DNA from: Polyangiaceae bacterium
GTDB lineage: Bacteria; Myxococcota_A; Polyangia; Polyangiales; Polyangiaceae
Reading direction: 5' to 3'
Assembly: GCA_041389725.1 (NCBI GenBank)
Contig: JAWKRG010000008.1
Span: forward strand, 124,001 to 188,000
DNA length: 64,000 nt
This document shows positions 51,470 to 61,500 of the stretch, in pieces. The translations under genes were made by a program, and so were the position numbers. The notes beneath the pieces were generated by a model. It saw only the letters and a list, made by a program, of their open reading frames with translations, was not told where the DNA came from and ran no database searches. Position 1 is the first letter of the stretch, and every line of letters begins with the position of its first letter.

Positions 51470-52044
51470 TCGACCCTACGCTTGGCGAAGCAGCCAAACA
51501 AATCTCGGGCCTGCGGGCCCTGATCGTGATCACGATGCCGGACTGCCTGTTGTATGGGCACTGGTCCGCAAGAGAGCACACCTTCTCGGTGGAAGACGCG
51601 TCGGGCTACTTCGGTGACCTGATCCGCGCGAACCGTCGAGGACTGTCCGCCATCGGGGCCTGGTCCCAGGACATGCAAGTGACCATCGAGTCCGCGGATG
51701 CGCTGGTCGTGCTGCGCGAGATCGACGAGCACTTCGTGTGCTGCACCATGTTCGATCGCGAGGCCCCTTTGGGATTGGTGCGGCTGCACTTGAAGCAACT
51801 CATCGAGCGACTGCGAACGACATTGCCGCAAGTTCAGCCCGAAGAGCGCCCGCGCGGCGTGCGGATCATCGAGTTCTTGGATCGCTACGCTCCAGATTCA
51901 CACGCCGTGCTCATGCGTGTGGCGACACGTACCGGCATTCCCGTCGACAGCCTGCGACGCGCCGAAACCCTCGACGCCGGGCAAGTGGCCGCCATGGAAG
52001 AGGCCGCCAAACGCATTCTCGGCCTCGACCATCTGCAGATTTGA
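51466..52044 (+). CDS. Roadblock/LC7-like protein 2
   Basis: The 192-residue protein has an N-terminal domain (GLRALIVITMPDCLLYGHW, then FGDLIRANRRGLSAIGAW, ALVVLREIDEHFVCC, PLGLVRLHLKQLIERL) reminiscent of a roadblock fold, followed by a helical C-terminal part (RTGIPVDSLRRAETLDAGQV). It starts in ATGA overlap with roadblock-like protein 1, so the two may form a hetero-dimer. No enzymatic motif is seen. Confidence 0.65.
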   Translation: MIDPTLGEAAKQISGLRALIVITMPDCLLYGHWSAREHTFSVEDASGYFGDLIRANRRGLSAIGAWSQDMQVTIESADALVVLREIDEHFVCCTMFDREAPLGLVRLHLKQLIERLRTTLPQVQPEERPRGVRIIEFLDRYAPDSHAVLMRVATRTGIPVDSLRRAETLDAGQVAAMEEAAKRILGLDHLQI

Positions 52045-52064
52045 CAGGAGCTGGAGTCACCACG

Positions 52065-53321
52065 ATGAACCGCTTTGCCGACCACACCTCGCTGAGAGAG
52101 CCCCACGACCTGACGTTTCTGGCGCGCAACCCCTACGTCTACCACTGCCACCACTTCAACCTCTTCCACGATCAGACCATTGACGACGTGATGGGCGAAG
52201 AAGCGGGCTATCAGCGCCGCGCTCGGGCGGCCCGCAACGCCTATCGGCCCATCTTGCGTGGTCTCTTCGAGCGCATGGGTGCGTCGACGGTCCCCGAGAA
52301 GTTGGAGCTCGCTCAGAGTCTGTTCTCGGCGATGGGGCACGGGCGGGTGAGTCTGGAGGCCGGAGAAGGGCGCGAGCACGGCACGGGCAGCTTCTTGCAC
52401 TATGGCTTTGCCTGGCGGGAGAAGTACGGCGAGCGCATTCGTCGACAAGACCCGATCGACGCCGTGGCCGCCGGATACTTGGCGGCGCTGGCGGAGCTGG
52501 CGGCAGCAGACGGCAAGCCTCGGGCGGTGAAGGAAACCGAGTGCGTCGCTGCCAAGGCAAGCTACTGCCACTTCGACATTTCTCCACGCGCCGCGGTGCC
52601 CGAGGATCGAGATTGCCCGGACGAGGGAGAAATCGAGGCCTTCCTGCCGGCGAGCGAAGGCGGGCGGGACGAACAAGAGGTGGGCGCCATTGCCGACGGG
52701 CTGCAGGGCTTCGTACGCGGCGTGGCAGGTGACGACCGCGGTCTGGTCCAGGCCTTCAACGTGTTCGTCACGCAGCATGCGGCGGGCTACTACAACGAGA
52801 CGGCCTTCGCGGCGGTGCGCCACGTCGAGGCCACAGCTCCCGCGGTGGTCGGCGCTTGCGAGGATCTCCTGCGCGAAGCCGGCCACGTTTGCGTGTTCAA
52901 CACATTCGGCGGGATCCTGCTCTCTCCCGAGTGGGAGGGCATGGTGGGGCCGCTTTCGGGTCAGCCCTACGATATCGCCAAGTTCTGCACTGCCATCGCG
53001 CGCGGGCTGGGCTTCGGACGTTGGTCGATGACCGAGTTCAGCGACGAGCGCATGGTACTGCGCACCACATCGAACTACGAAGCGGCTCATTGGCTGGCGC
53101 GCTTCGGTCGAGCCGAGAAGTCACGCTGCTACTTCTACCAGGGCGCCGCGCTGGCGATCAAAGTGCTGGCGCATCGGGTGGCTTGGGGGGAGCGGCCAAC
53201 CTTCACCCAAAAGCTGTACGATGACTTGTTCCGGGGATCGGGTCTCGGCTATCGCATCGAGACGCCGCGTTGCCTGACGCGCGGTGACTCGGTCACTGAG
53301 GTCGTGGTTTCAGCGACTTGA
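52065..53321 (+). CDS. V4R/hydrocarbon-binding-like protein with two domains
   Basis: The 418-residue protein is likely two V4R-type domains. V4R-like features are HYGFAWREKYGERIRRQDPI, the Cys-rich KETECVAAKASYCHFDI (about 150-170), and in the C-terminal half VFNTFGGILLSPEW, SNYEAAHWLARFGRAEKSRCYFYQGAALAIKVLA. V4R domains bind small hydrophobic ligands and can bind metal through the cysteines. It closes the operon apart from the small 53284 gene, which overlaps its end. As a sensor it would feed a ligand signal to the ParA/roadblock unit. The ATG at 52065 is used. Confidence 0.7.
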   Translation: MNRFADHTSLREPHDLTFLARNPYVYHCHHFNLFHDQTIDDVMGEEAGYQRRARAARNAYRPILRGLFERMGASTVPEKLELAQSLFSAMGHGRVSLEAGEGREHGTGSFLHYGFAWREKYGERIRRQDPIDAVAAGYLAALAELAAADGKPRAVKETECVAAKASYCHFDISPRAAVPEDRDCPDEGEIEAFLPASEGGRDEQEVGAIADGLQGFVRGVAGDDRGLVQAFNVFVTQHAAGYYNETAFAAVRHVEATAPAVVGACEDLLREAGHVCVFNTFGGILLSPEWEGMVGPLSGQPYDIAKFCTAIARGLGFGRWSMTEFSDERMVLRTTSNYEAAHWLARFGRAEKSRCYFYQGAALAIKVLAHRVAWGERPTFTQKLYDDLFRGSGLGYRIETPRCLTRGDSVTEVVVSAT

Positions 53322-53646
53322 CGGTGCGGGTGTGAGGCTGGAACTCGACTCGTCATGCACGGACAAGCGTGCGTGGCGGGTCGAGCTACCACCAGGGGCC
53401 GAAGTGGACGTCCTGGCCCGTCGCCTGCTTTCCCTGGGTTTGGTGGAGCAACCCGCACCGCCTGGGATCGCCACGGTGGCGACCGCGGAGCGGACGCTGA
53501 TCATCATGGTGCGTCGCACCAAGCGCGTACAGCTGCGTGTCGACATCGGGGTCGAGCGCAGCCGACGCCGCCACGCGGCCGAAGCGGCGTTCGCGCTGCT
53601 GGTCGCCGCCGTCCAAGGACACAGCGCTACAGGGGCGCGGCGTTGA
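53284..53646 (+). CDS. Small basic protein of unknown function at the end of the operon
   Basis: The 120-residue product overlaps the V4R-like gene by 38 bp in another frame and starts with GTG. It is Arg-rich, with a beta-like pattern (WRVELPPGAEVDVLARRLLSLGL, TLIIMVRRTKRVQLRVDIG) and a helix at the end (HAAEAAFALLVAAVQ). A shorter version from GTG at 53332 would also retain the whole pattern. Family unknown; location suggests a partner of the operon. Confidence 0.6.
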   Translation: MTRSLRSWFQRLDGAGVRLELDSSCTDKRAWRVELPPGAEVDVLARRLLSLGLVEQPAPPGIATVATAERTLIIMVRRTKRVQLRVDIGVERSRRRHAAEAAFALLVAAVQGHSATGARR

Positions 53647-53880
53647 GGCTCCCCGCCCGCATGGAGGGATGACCGTGGTCATGCTATTCGGCCCCGAGAT
53701 TGGAGCCGCGGACGCCCGCATCGGATGCGCCCGCAACTGATTTGCATGCCACTGTTGCGGGGCGTCGGACGTCCGACAAGGCGACTCCTCGGAGGTTCGA
53801 GCGCCCGCTGACCCGATAGGGAGCGACGCTCGCCCGGAGCACGGCCCTTGCATGCTCGTTGCGCCGACAGGAGGTGCATC
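53647..53880 (+). promoter_or_regulatory. Upstream region of the secreted two-repeat protein, with 14-bp palindrome
   Basis: The gap contains the perfect palindrome GTCGGACGTCCGAC at 53764-53777, 104 bp before the start codon, and a strong ribosome-binding site AGGAGGTG at 53869-53876. A TTGC word is near 53741 but no clear -35/-10 pair was found. The palindrome could be an operator. Confidence 0.5.
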
Positions 53881-54879
53881 ATGCGCTCAACGAGGGGTTA
53901 CTGGCTCGTGCCGCTGGCCGCGCTGGCGGGGATCTTCCTCGACATCCCTACAACTCGGGCCGACACGCCGACGTGCACCTTGGCGGGCCTGACGCTACTC
54001 CAAGCTTACTCGAAGGCCGTGGCCAACGGTTACCGGTTCCAGTGCATGGATACGCTCGCTTCGCGCACCAACGCCAATGTCTGGAGCGAAATCCTCAGCA
54101 GCAACAGGGTGGTGCCGTTGGTGCCACTGCCCTCGGGTGAGCTGATCTGCCTGGGGAAGTCCACGCAGAACTCCAGCAAGATCACCGGCGGGCTGTTCGC
54201 CAACAAAGACCCGCACAGCGGAGAGACGAACCTCACCGCGCTGCGCAACGGTTGGTCACTGGTGGACTTCACGCTCACCGGTGCCAGCGGCTTCGGCGGG
54301 TTCACCATCCCGGCGTTCAAGGTCGGGGTCGTGAGATACGAAGTGGCCGTGGAGAGCGCGGGCAAGAGCTACGACTTCAGGGTCAAGCAGGTCCGCATCA
54401 AGAAGACGGGGGGCAGCTGCGCAAATGCAGTCAACGAGGCGTTCGGCCCGCAAAAGGGTGCCACCGGCGAGACGGTCTGCTCGGTGAACATCGTTCAGGC
54501 CCAAGCCAGGGCGCTCCAGAAGGGCTACACCTTCGACTGCTGGGACAACGGAGGGAACCCAGAGCATATGGTGCCGCTCCCGACGGGGAACTCGCTGCAG
54601 TGCTTCGGCAGGACTCACTCGAAATTTGGGCTGGCGACGTTCCTGTTCCGCAACAGTCAGTCCGGGCACAGCACCCTGAAGAACGGTTGGAAACTATTGT
54701 CCTACACGGTGAATGGGGTTTCCAAACACGGCGGCTACTGGGAGCGCGGTCAGGGAGTCGTCTCGTTCAACGTGCGAATGGCTCAGAACACCTCCTACAA
54801 CGTCGGCATCACCGACCTCAAGCTCGCGAAAGCCGGCGGCAACTGCTCCAAGGTGCTGGACGAAGCGTTCGGACCTTGA
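53881..54879 (+). CDS. Secreted protein with two homologous domains, unknown function
   Basis: The 332-residue product has a signal peptide (about 1-27, ending TTRADT) and two internal repeats. Each starts with a Cys and a helix (CTLAGLTLLQAYSKAVANGYRFQCMD near 31-56; CSVNIVQAQARALQKGYTFDCWD near 200, both cut here) and ends with GGSCANAVNEAFGP or GGNCSKVLDEAFGP. Four conserved Cys per repeat suggest disulfides in the periplasm or outside. No family recognised. The strong AGGAGGTG site indicates high translation. Confidence 0.8.
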   Translation: MRSTRGYWLVPLAALAGIFLDIPTTRADTPTCTLAGLTLLQAYSKAVANGYRFQCMDTLASRTNANVWSEILSSNRVVPLVPLPSGELICLGKSTQNSSKITGGLFANKDPHSGETNLTALRNGWSLVDFTLTGASGFGGFTIPAFKVGVVRYEVAVESAGKSYDFRVKQVRIKKTGGSCANAVNEAFGPQKGATGETVCSVNIVQAQARALQKGYTFDCWDNGGNPEHMVPLPTGNSLQCFGRTHSKFGLATFLFRNSQSGHSTLKNGWKLLSYTVNGVSKHGGYWERGQGVVSFNVRMAQNTSYNVGITDLKLAKAGGNCSKVLDEAFGP

Positions 54880-54949
54880 GTCCACTCCGGTGGGCATCGC
54901 TCGGCGGCTGGACCGTCGCGACGGGTAGATGTCGTCCGACATCGAGGCA

Positions 54950-56050
54950 CTAGGTCAGCTGTTTGCGGATCTTGGCGTGGGCTGCCGGCATGGCGAAGGT
55001 GAACAGCTCTGCGCGCGGCACCCACTCCGCGCGTTCGACGCCTTTGGCCGTGAGACGCTGGCCTCGAGTGCGGCACAACACCGGCGTGAGCCGTACGGCG
55101 TAGCGCGTGACCGCATGGGCGATGGCATCCAGCTCCTCGCGGGCGTGGGCGCGCAGCCCAATCAGGCTCGCGCTTGCTCGTTCCGCCCCGCGCAAGGCGC
55201 TTTCCCTCGCTTGCAGCTCGACGCAGGGGAACTGCCACATTCCTGCCCAGCGTGGTGCGCCGGCGCCGAGGCGCACGAGAGCCACGCGGTCTGCGCGCTC
55301 GACGATCGCTGCAACCATCCGTACGGCAGTGGGCGCTGGGCGCGGACGCTTGCGACCGTAGCGGTCGACGCTGTCGCTCCGTCGCGCTTCACATAGCTGC
55401 GCCATGGGGCAGCCGTCGCAGAGCGGACGCTCCGGCCGGCAGCGCAGCGCGCCCAGTTCCATCAAGGCCTGATTGAAATCCCCGGGGCGGCGGGCTGGAA
55501 CCAAGGACTCCGCCAAGCGCCAGATCTGCTTTACGTGTGCGGGCTGGTCGACGTGTCCCGGGATGGCGAAGATGCGCGCGAGGACGCGACTGACGTTGCC
55601 GTCCACCACGGGCGTGCGCTCGCCAAAGGCGATGCTGGCGATGGCGCCTGCCGTGTAGGGACCCACGCCGGGAAGACGGCGGAGTTGCTCAGCGCTTTCG
55701 GGCAATCGCCCATGGTTTTCGCGCAGCAACCAGACGGCGCCGCGCTGAAGGTTGCGCGCGCGCGAGTAGTAGCCCAGCCCCTGCCAGGCGTGGAGCACGT
55801 CTGCCTCGGAGGCGCGAGCCAAGGCATGGACGCTTGGGAAGCGCTTCATCCAGGCGCGAAAGTAGGGCAGCACCGTGGAGACCTGGGTTTGCTGCAGCAT
55901 GATCTCGCTGACCCATACGGCGTAGGGGTTACCGCTGCGCCAGGGCAAGTCGCGGGCGCTAGCGTCGTACCAGCGCAGAAGCAGACGAGCGAGATGCCGC
56001 GCTCGCGCGTCAGCGGATGGAATCGATGTTGGCTTCCCAGTTCTTGCCAT
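54950..56050 (-). CDS. mutY: A/G-specific adenine glycosylase MutY
   Basis: MutY removes A paired with 8-oxo-G. The 366-residue protein has the catalytic Glu49 (SEIMLQQTQVSTV), the HhH motif LPGVGPYTAGA, Asp150 (VVDGNVSRVLAR) and the [4Fe-4S] cysteines 204, 211, 214 and 220 (CRPERPLCDGCPMAQLC). The C-terminal domain is MutT-like (from about 240), which reads 8-oxo-G. It is the last gene of the MBL-GFA-mutY operon; its start at 56050 lies within the GFA gene end (41 bp). Confidence 0.95.
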   Translation of the reverse strand: MARTGKPTSIPSADARARHLARLLLRWYDASARDLPWRSGNPYAVWVSEIMLQQTQVSTVLPYFRAWMKRFPSVHALARASEADVLHAWQGLGYYSRARNLQRGAVWLLRENHGRLPESAEQLRRLPGVGPYTAGAIASIAFGERTPVVDGNVSRVLARIFAIPGHVDQPAHVKQIWRLAESLVPARRPGDFNQALMELGALRCRPERPLCDGCPMAQLCEARRSDSVDRYGRKRPRPAPTAVRMVAAIVERADRVALVRLGAGAPRWAGMWQFPCVELQARESALRGAERASASLIGLRAHAREELDAIAHAVTRYAVRLTPVLCRTRGQRLTAKGVERAEWVPRAELFTFAMPAAHAKIRKQLT

Positions 56051-56387
56051 CGAATTCGCCCACTGCAAACGTTTCGATCACATCCCCGTCCAGACAATGG
56101 ACGTTCACGTCCCAGTGCATGGGATGCGAGCGCGGCGTGTAGAAGGGTTGTACGCCGCAGTGTCGACAAAAGGTGTGCTTCGCCACTCCGGTGTTGAACT
56201 GGTAGGTCGTGAGTTCGTCGCTGCCACGGAGCAATTCGAAATCCTCGGGCGGAACGATCCAGTGCAAGAAGCCTTTCATCCGACAGATGGAGCAGTTGCA
56301 GTGGAGAGCCTCGCGCCGACCGCGAGCGCGAAAGCGAACCCGGCCGCAGTGGCAGCCGCCCTCCAGCCAGGCTTCGGCCGCGCTCAT
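56010..56387 (-). CDS. GFA-family (CENP-V/Gfa) zinc protein
   Basis: The 125-residue protein has the glutathione-dependent formaldehyde-activating (GFA) fold with cysteine clusters CHCGRVRF, CNCSIC and CRHCG, which bind zinc. The true activity of most members is uncertain. It overlaps mutY by 41 bp and the hydrolase gene by 4 bp (ATGA at 56384-56387), so all three are on one transcript. Its ATG start at 56387 fits the usual GGCHCG opening. Confidence 0.88.
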   Translation of the reverse strand: MSAAEAWLEGGCHCGRVRFRARGRREALHCNCSICRMKGFLHWIVPPEDFELLRGSDELTTYQFNTGVAKHTFCRHCGVQPFYTPRSHPMHWDVNVHCLDGDVIETFAVGEFDGKNWEANIDSIR

Positions 56388-57229
56388 CCGGCGCCCTGGT
56401 CGACGCGCTCGCGGTGCCGCTCGAACTCCACGGGATCGTGCGCCGAGAACACGTGCACGGCCCCGCGGTTCTCTCGCACGAGCGCGCGCAATCGCTCTTG
56501 ATTGCGCCGTCGCGCCACTCCGTCGATCTCCACGATGCGCTGAAACACGTCCAGCAGTGGCGGGCAGCGTCGCTCGTCGGCGTCCATCTCGCTGCGATGG
56601 AAGTAGGCGTCGCCCGCGTGCAGCAGGAAACCGTCCGCGCTTTCCACGAGCACGCCGCTGTGACCTCGACTGTGACCCGTCAAGGGCACGAGCCCGATCT
56701 CCGGGGGAAGGCCGCGCAGCTGACGCACTGCTTCGAAGCCAAACCAAGTCTCGCCCTCGGGGCGGTACAGCTCCATCTTCGGGCCGTGGGCAAGGTGATG
56801 GGAGCGGTAGCGTTCGTGCTCCAGCGAGGTGCGAGGGCGCCGCGCCGCATCGTGTTCATCGGCATGCACGTGGATGCTGGCCTTGGGGAAGTCCGTGATC
56901 CCTCCCGCATGATCCACGTCCAGGTGAGTGAGAACGATGTGGCGCACGTCAGCGCGGTCGAACCCAAGCGCCTCCACCTGGCGAGCAGCCGACTCGTCGG
57001 CGTCCAGCACGGGGCGAACGAGGCCGGTGAAGGCGCGGCCCAGCCGAGGACCGGGCTCTGCCAGATCCTCGAGGCCCAGGCCAGCGTCGACCAGCACCAA
57101 CCCCTGTTCCGTTTCCAGGAGCAAGCAGTGACAGACGAGTTGGGCGGACGCGGTCAAGGAACCCGTGCCCGAGAGCAAGCGGCCGCCGTAGGGACAGAGG
57201 GTGGCGCAATTCAGATGGTGGACTCGCAT
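56384..57229 (-). CDS. MBL-fold metallo-hydrolase (lactonase-like)
   Basis: The 281-residue protein has the metallo-beta-lactamase motif THLDVDHAGG at 101-110, with His102, Asp104, Asp106 and His107 (an Asp in place of the second His of HxHxDH), plus LTGHSRGHSGVL and LHAGDAYF with further metal ligands. Some relatives are N-acyl homoserine lactonases. The start is ATG at 57229 after a long frame that has no similarity. It leads the operon MBL-GFA-mutY. Confidence 0.82.
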   Translation of the reverse strand: MRVHHLNCATLCPYGGRLLSGTGSLTASAQLVCHCLLLETEQGLVLVDAGLGLEDLAEPGPRLGRAFTGLVRPVLDADESAARQVEALGFDRADVRHIVLTHLDVDHAGGITDFPKASIHVHADEHDAARRPRTSLEHERYRSHHLAHGPKMELYRPEGETWFGFEAVRQLRGLPPEIGLVPLTGHSRGHSGVLVESADGFLLHAGDAYFHRSEMDADERRCPPLLDVFQRIVEIDGVARRRNQERLRALVRENRGAVHVFSAHDPVEFERHRERVDQGAG

Positions 57230-57428
57230 CGACTCGGCTCGTGTCGAGCAGTCTTGGCAGGATCCGATCCCGATGGCAATTGAGAGCAAGACCCACAGAA
57301 ACACGGTGCCGGCGGACGTGCACCCCGTGCGGCGCCTGGGTCCTTCGAGCGCCTTCGACCGCAAAGGCGGTGACGGGCAAAAACGCCCCTTCGCGATCGG
57401 CGACCATCCGCGATAAGCTCGGCTGGAA

Positions 57429-58550
57429 GTGCCTCAAGCGCCCCTGGAGTTCCCCCTGGATTCGATTCGGACCGACGGTTGGTTCGAACGCATCGGCGAG
57501 GGGATCGGCAGCTTTCAGGCGCTCTGCGACATCATCGGCACGCGGTTCTTCGCTTTCGCCATGATCACCGGCGCACGCATCACCGCGCTGACGGTCGATC
57601 GCCGGAATCCCGACCACACCCTGGTGGACTTCGTAGTCGGGCCTCCCGACATGGAGGTCGCGGAGGGGGATACACAGCGTCTGACCCTGGCGGATTTCCG
57701 GCGTCGCTTGGTTGCAGCGCTGGTCAACGACGAGCCCCCTGGCTTGCCTCCCACCCGCGCGACGGACACGGAAGCCCTGCAGCTGTTCGTGGGTGTGCGG
57801 TATCTGCTGCTCGCTCCGCTCTATGGCTACAGCCTCAATCATCTGACGCTCTCGGACGAAGAGTGCGTCCTGGAGCTGACTCACGACGGCATTGCGGAGA
57901 CCTTCGAGCTCGACGAGTTTCGATTCCGTATCCGCACGCACGTTCGCGAAGAGCTGGAACGAGTCTCGCGCGGAGGCGGCAAGGGTGCCATCGATCTGGG
58001 CAAGGTCGCCGAGGCCGAAACCGCGGAAACGCAGCGCGACTGGATCAGGATCGTGGAGCTGCTCGGCACCTGGCCGGCGCCCTTGGCGATCTTCCTGCGC
58101 ACGCCGGAGGGACAGCTGCTGGGGGGCGAGACCAAGGCGCTGATCGCGCGAGGCTTGGGCGCCTTGGGCAGCGCCTGCATCCAGCTCGGAGAGGTCGAAA
58201 AGGGCGAGGAAGTGTTGCGTCTCGCCGTGCAGTACGCGGGAGACGGTCCCAGCGCTCCCGACATCTTCACGCGTTTGGGGGCGAGCATGATGCTCGATCA
58301 ACGCTACGGCGAAGCGATTGGCCCCCTGCGTCGCGCAGCGAATCTAGGGGCGGACGCCGCCAAGGTGTGGCCGCTGTTGGCGGAAGCCTTCGCCCAACGC
58401 GGCCGGCTGGTTGCCGCCCTGGGGGCCGTGCTGGAAGCGCGGGCCGCGGGCATCGACGACCAGGACGTAGCGCGCGTCGAGGAGTTGGTGCAGGGCAAGT
58501 TGGGCGATGCGTTGGGTGCCTGGGAAGAGCTCGTTGCCGACGACGCATGA
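57429..58550 (+). CDS. TPR-like protein of unknown function
   Basis: The 373-residue protein has an N-terminal alpha/beta part (about 1-170; ITALTVDRRNPDHTLVDFVVG, EALQLFVGVRYLLLAPLYGYSL) and C-terminal TPR-like helices (about 235-370: GALGSACIQLGEVEKGEEVLRLAVQYAG, RLGASMMLDQRYGEAIGPLRRAANLGAD). There is no signal peptide. The next gene begins inside its end, so expression is coupled to the large lipoprotein. GTG start at 57429. Confidence 0.65.
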   Translation: MPQAPLEFPLDSIRTDGWFERIGEGIGSFQALCDIIGTRFFAFAMITGARITALTVDRRNPDHTLVDFVVGPPDMEVAEGDTQRLTLADFRRRLVAALVNDEPPGLPPTRATDTEALQLFVGVRYLLLAPLYGYSLNHLTLSDEECVLELTHDGIAETFELDEFRFRIRTHVREELERVSRGGGKGAIDLGKVAEAETAETQRDWIRIVELLGTWPAPLAIFLRTPEGQLLGGETKALIARGLGALGSACIQLGEVEKGEEVLRLAVQYAGDGPSAPDIFTRLGASMMLDQRYGEAIGPLRRAANLGADAAKVWPLLAEAFAQRGRLVAALGAVLEARAAGIDDQDVARVEELVQGKLGDALGAWEELVADDA

Positions 58551-61500
58551 GCGAGGACTGAGGCGAGTCGCACTCGTCATCTTCGCGATGGTGTCTTGGC
58601 TGCTGTGTGGTTGCGGCGAAGACGAACCTCGCGTTGGCGTGGGAGCGGGGGACGCCGTGGTCGTGCTCCCCGAAGCCGCTGACCCCTCTACGCTGGAGGT
58701 GGCAAGGGAACTGGGCGTCTATTTGGCACGCTTGCTGGGTTCGGTTCCGGCTACGGAGTCCCTCCCGCGTGGCGCGGGCCCACGGAGCGTCGAGGCGTTG
58801 GCGCGTCGCACCCAAGCGGGCGTGGTGGTCGTGCTCGATCCGGAGGCCCTCGGGTACGACGATCTCCTCGCTGGCGAGGAAGCGCCGGACGCCTTCAGTC
58901 TGGTGGCCTTCGAGCAGGGTGAGTATCCGAGCCGCCTGGACGAAAGCGCCGGGGGCGTCGTGGCGCTGCTCGGCGCGCGCACCGCCCTTGGCCGACGCTA
59001 TGCGGTCTACGAATTGCTGCGCCGTTTGGGGGCGCGCTTCTACCACCCTGAGGCCGAGTACTTGCCTCACGTGCCGCCCTCGCAGGTACGCGCCCGACTG
59101 ACCAGCCCGACGGCACTGGCCCGTCGCGGAAGCAATGGTGGTGCGGATCCGCGTTACGTGCCGGACTTTGCGGAGCGCGCCTACACGTTCCACGGCAGTC
59201 ATCCTCTCGAGCACTTGGAGAGCTTCAGTGACTCCGCGTACCCCATCGACGAGGCGCGCAACGTCAACCTGTGGATCGTGAAGAATCGAGGCAATCGCTT
59301 TCGCGGCGCTGGCCGCGGAATTGCGCCGGCAGCGCGAGCTACGGAGCGGCGCGAACAGCTGGAGGAATTGCGCCGTCGCCTCGGGATGCCGTCCACGGCG
59401 GGGATCACCCTGCACAACCAGCAGCAGGGCGCGAATGCCGCCCTCGACCCGAACTCGCCGGTCGCGCCAAAGCAGCAGATCGAGGACTACGTCGATGCCC
59501 AGCTTCGCGGCGCGGATGACGATCTGGGAGAGTTCGGCATTCACTTCGGTCCCACCGAAGTGACGGTCACGCCGGACCAGGAAACCCTGGACGCGATCAA
59601 CTGGGCCGGGCGCCGGGTGAAGGCGCAGCGACCGGATCTGCCCGTGATGATCAACAACCACACGACGGGTTCGCAAGCGAGTCCGCACTTCACGGACCTT
59701 GGCTGTCCCAACGCCACGAGCGACCCGCCCCGAGCCGACTACTACGACCTCAGTTTCCACAGCGACGCCAACTTGGGGGTGCGCGTTCACACCGTGATGT
59801 TCTACCCGCTGGAAGGCCCCGCTCACGTCTACAACCAGCAGACCTTTGCACACAAGCTGTGCCTGATGCAGCAGGCGAGTGCCGCCGGACGCGCCTTGTC
59901 GTACTTCCCCGAAGGCTCCTGGTGGCTCTCCTTCGACAACCCCATCCCTGTCTACCTGCCGCTCTACATTTGGTCGCGGCGTCGGGATCTTGATCTCGTC
60001 GAGCCGCTGCTGGTGAAGCACGGTGGCAGCTTGGCGGGGCACCGCATGTTCAACAGCGGGCACGAATGGGGCTATTGGCAGCAGGACTACGCCGTAGGGC
60101 TGATGCACTGGAAAAGCGACGTGAGCCTCGAGCAGATCCTCGACGAAATCACCGACCCTTTCTGCCGCCCCGAGCAATGGCCCAAGAGTTGCGCCGCGCG
60201 AGACGAAGCGAAGGCAGTGCTCACGGAGATGATGGACTTCCAGAGCCAGACGCTGCTCACCAAACCGCGCTTCGGCGGCAAGCCGGGGGGGCTCTATACG
60301 TACTTGGCGGGCGAAGAGCCCGCAGATGAGATCGCAGCGGCCACCGGCTTCGAGTTCCGGCCCGTGCGCACCAGCTTCAGCAGCATGTTGAGTTGGAGCG
60401 CAAAGACCCTGTCGGATTTCCGTTTCAGCGACCAGAAGGCGCTGATCGAAATGGACGACGAGTACACGGGCTGGGCGGAACGGCTGCGTGAGGTGCGGGA
60501 CCAAGTCCCGCAGGACGGCTTGGAGTGGTTCGACGAGATCCTGGATGGCACCGAGATCGACCGAGAGCGGGTGCGTCAAGCCGAGGCCCTGTACGACGCG
60601 GTGGCCGCCTTCCGTGAAGACACCTTGAAGCGAGAAGCGGACCCGTCGGCGCCCGATCCCAAGCTGCGCGCGAGTGAGAAGCTCGAGCGAGCGGCGGATG
60701 CCCTCACCGCCGCCCGAGCCATCATCGAGCGCCGCGAAGAGCACTACCGCTATCCAGCCGCTCAGATGTTCGGCGGCGGACTGGACGCCGAGAGCGGGGT
60801 GGCGAACGGAACGACCTACCCCTATCGGGTCCACACCAAGACCCACCTGCTCACGTTTTGGACCAACCGCGACGCGGCGGCTCGGGAGATCATCGAAGGC
60901 AAGTCGGTGTCGACGAACGAACTGGTGTTGCACCCCGTGTTGGCCGCACCAAAAACGCCTTTGACCCTCGTCTGGCCGGCGCTCTCGGGGCTCAGCGGCA
61001 GTATCGATCTCGGTGATGGCACCATGGTCGATCCCAGCGTGACCGTGCACGACTACGCCGGCGTGGGTGTCTTTCGTGTGTCCGGCACGCTCAGTCTCGG
61101 GGACCAGCCCCTACCCATCGAGGGCTACGTCGTCCGCAGTGACACGGTCGCACGTTCTCAGCAGGGTGGTTTCGAGCTGACCCAGCCTGACAGCCCCTTG
61201 GCCAAGAGCCTCTTGGGATCCCTGGTGCCGCGCCTGTGGCTGGCGCGGGTCGGGTCGAGTCTGGCCATCGTGCCCGAGACAAGGCCGGATGGAAAACTCG
61301 ACTTTCGACGGGTCGTGATCGCGAAGCGGGGGGCGGGCGCCGGTTTTCAGACGGAGCCGATGTCGTTCCTCCTGCCGATCGTCGCGCCCGGGGGCACCGC
61401 AGTAGCCGCGGACGTGCACGTACAGAAGTTCGTCGTGCGCACGACCGAGGACCTGGCGGCCAGCGCTGCCCTCGCTGGCGAGCTCGTGCTCGCCGACGTG

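Noticed and set aside
58267..61050. Long open frame (about 927 codons) antisense to the large lipoprotein gene
   Set aside because: High-GC codon bias keeps the complementary frame open; the translation is His/Arg/Gln-rich with no family pattern, while the sense strand has a signal peptide and folded domains.
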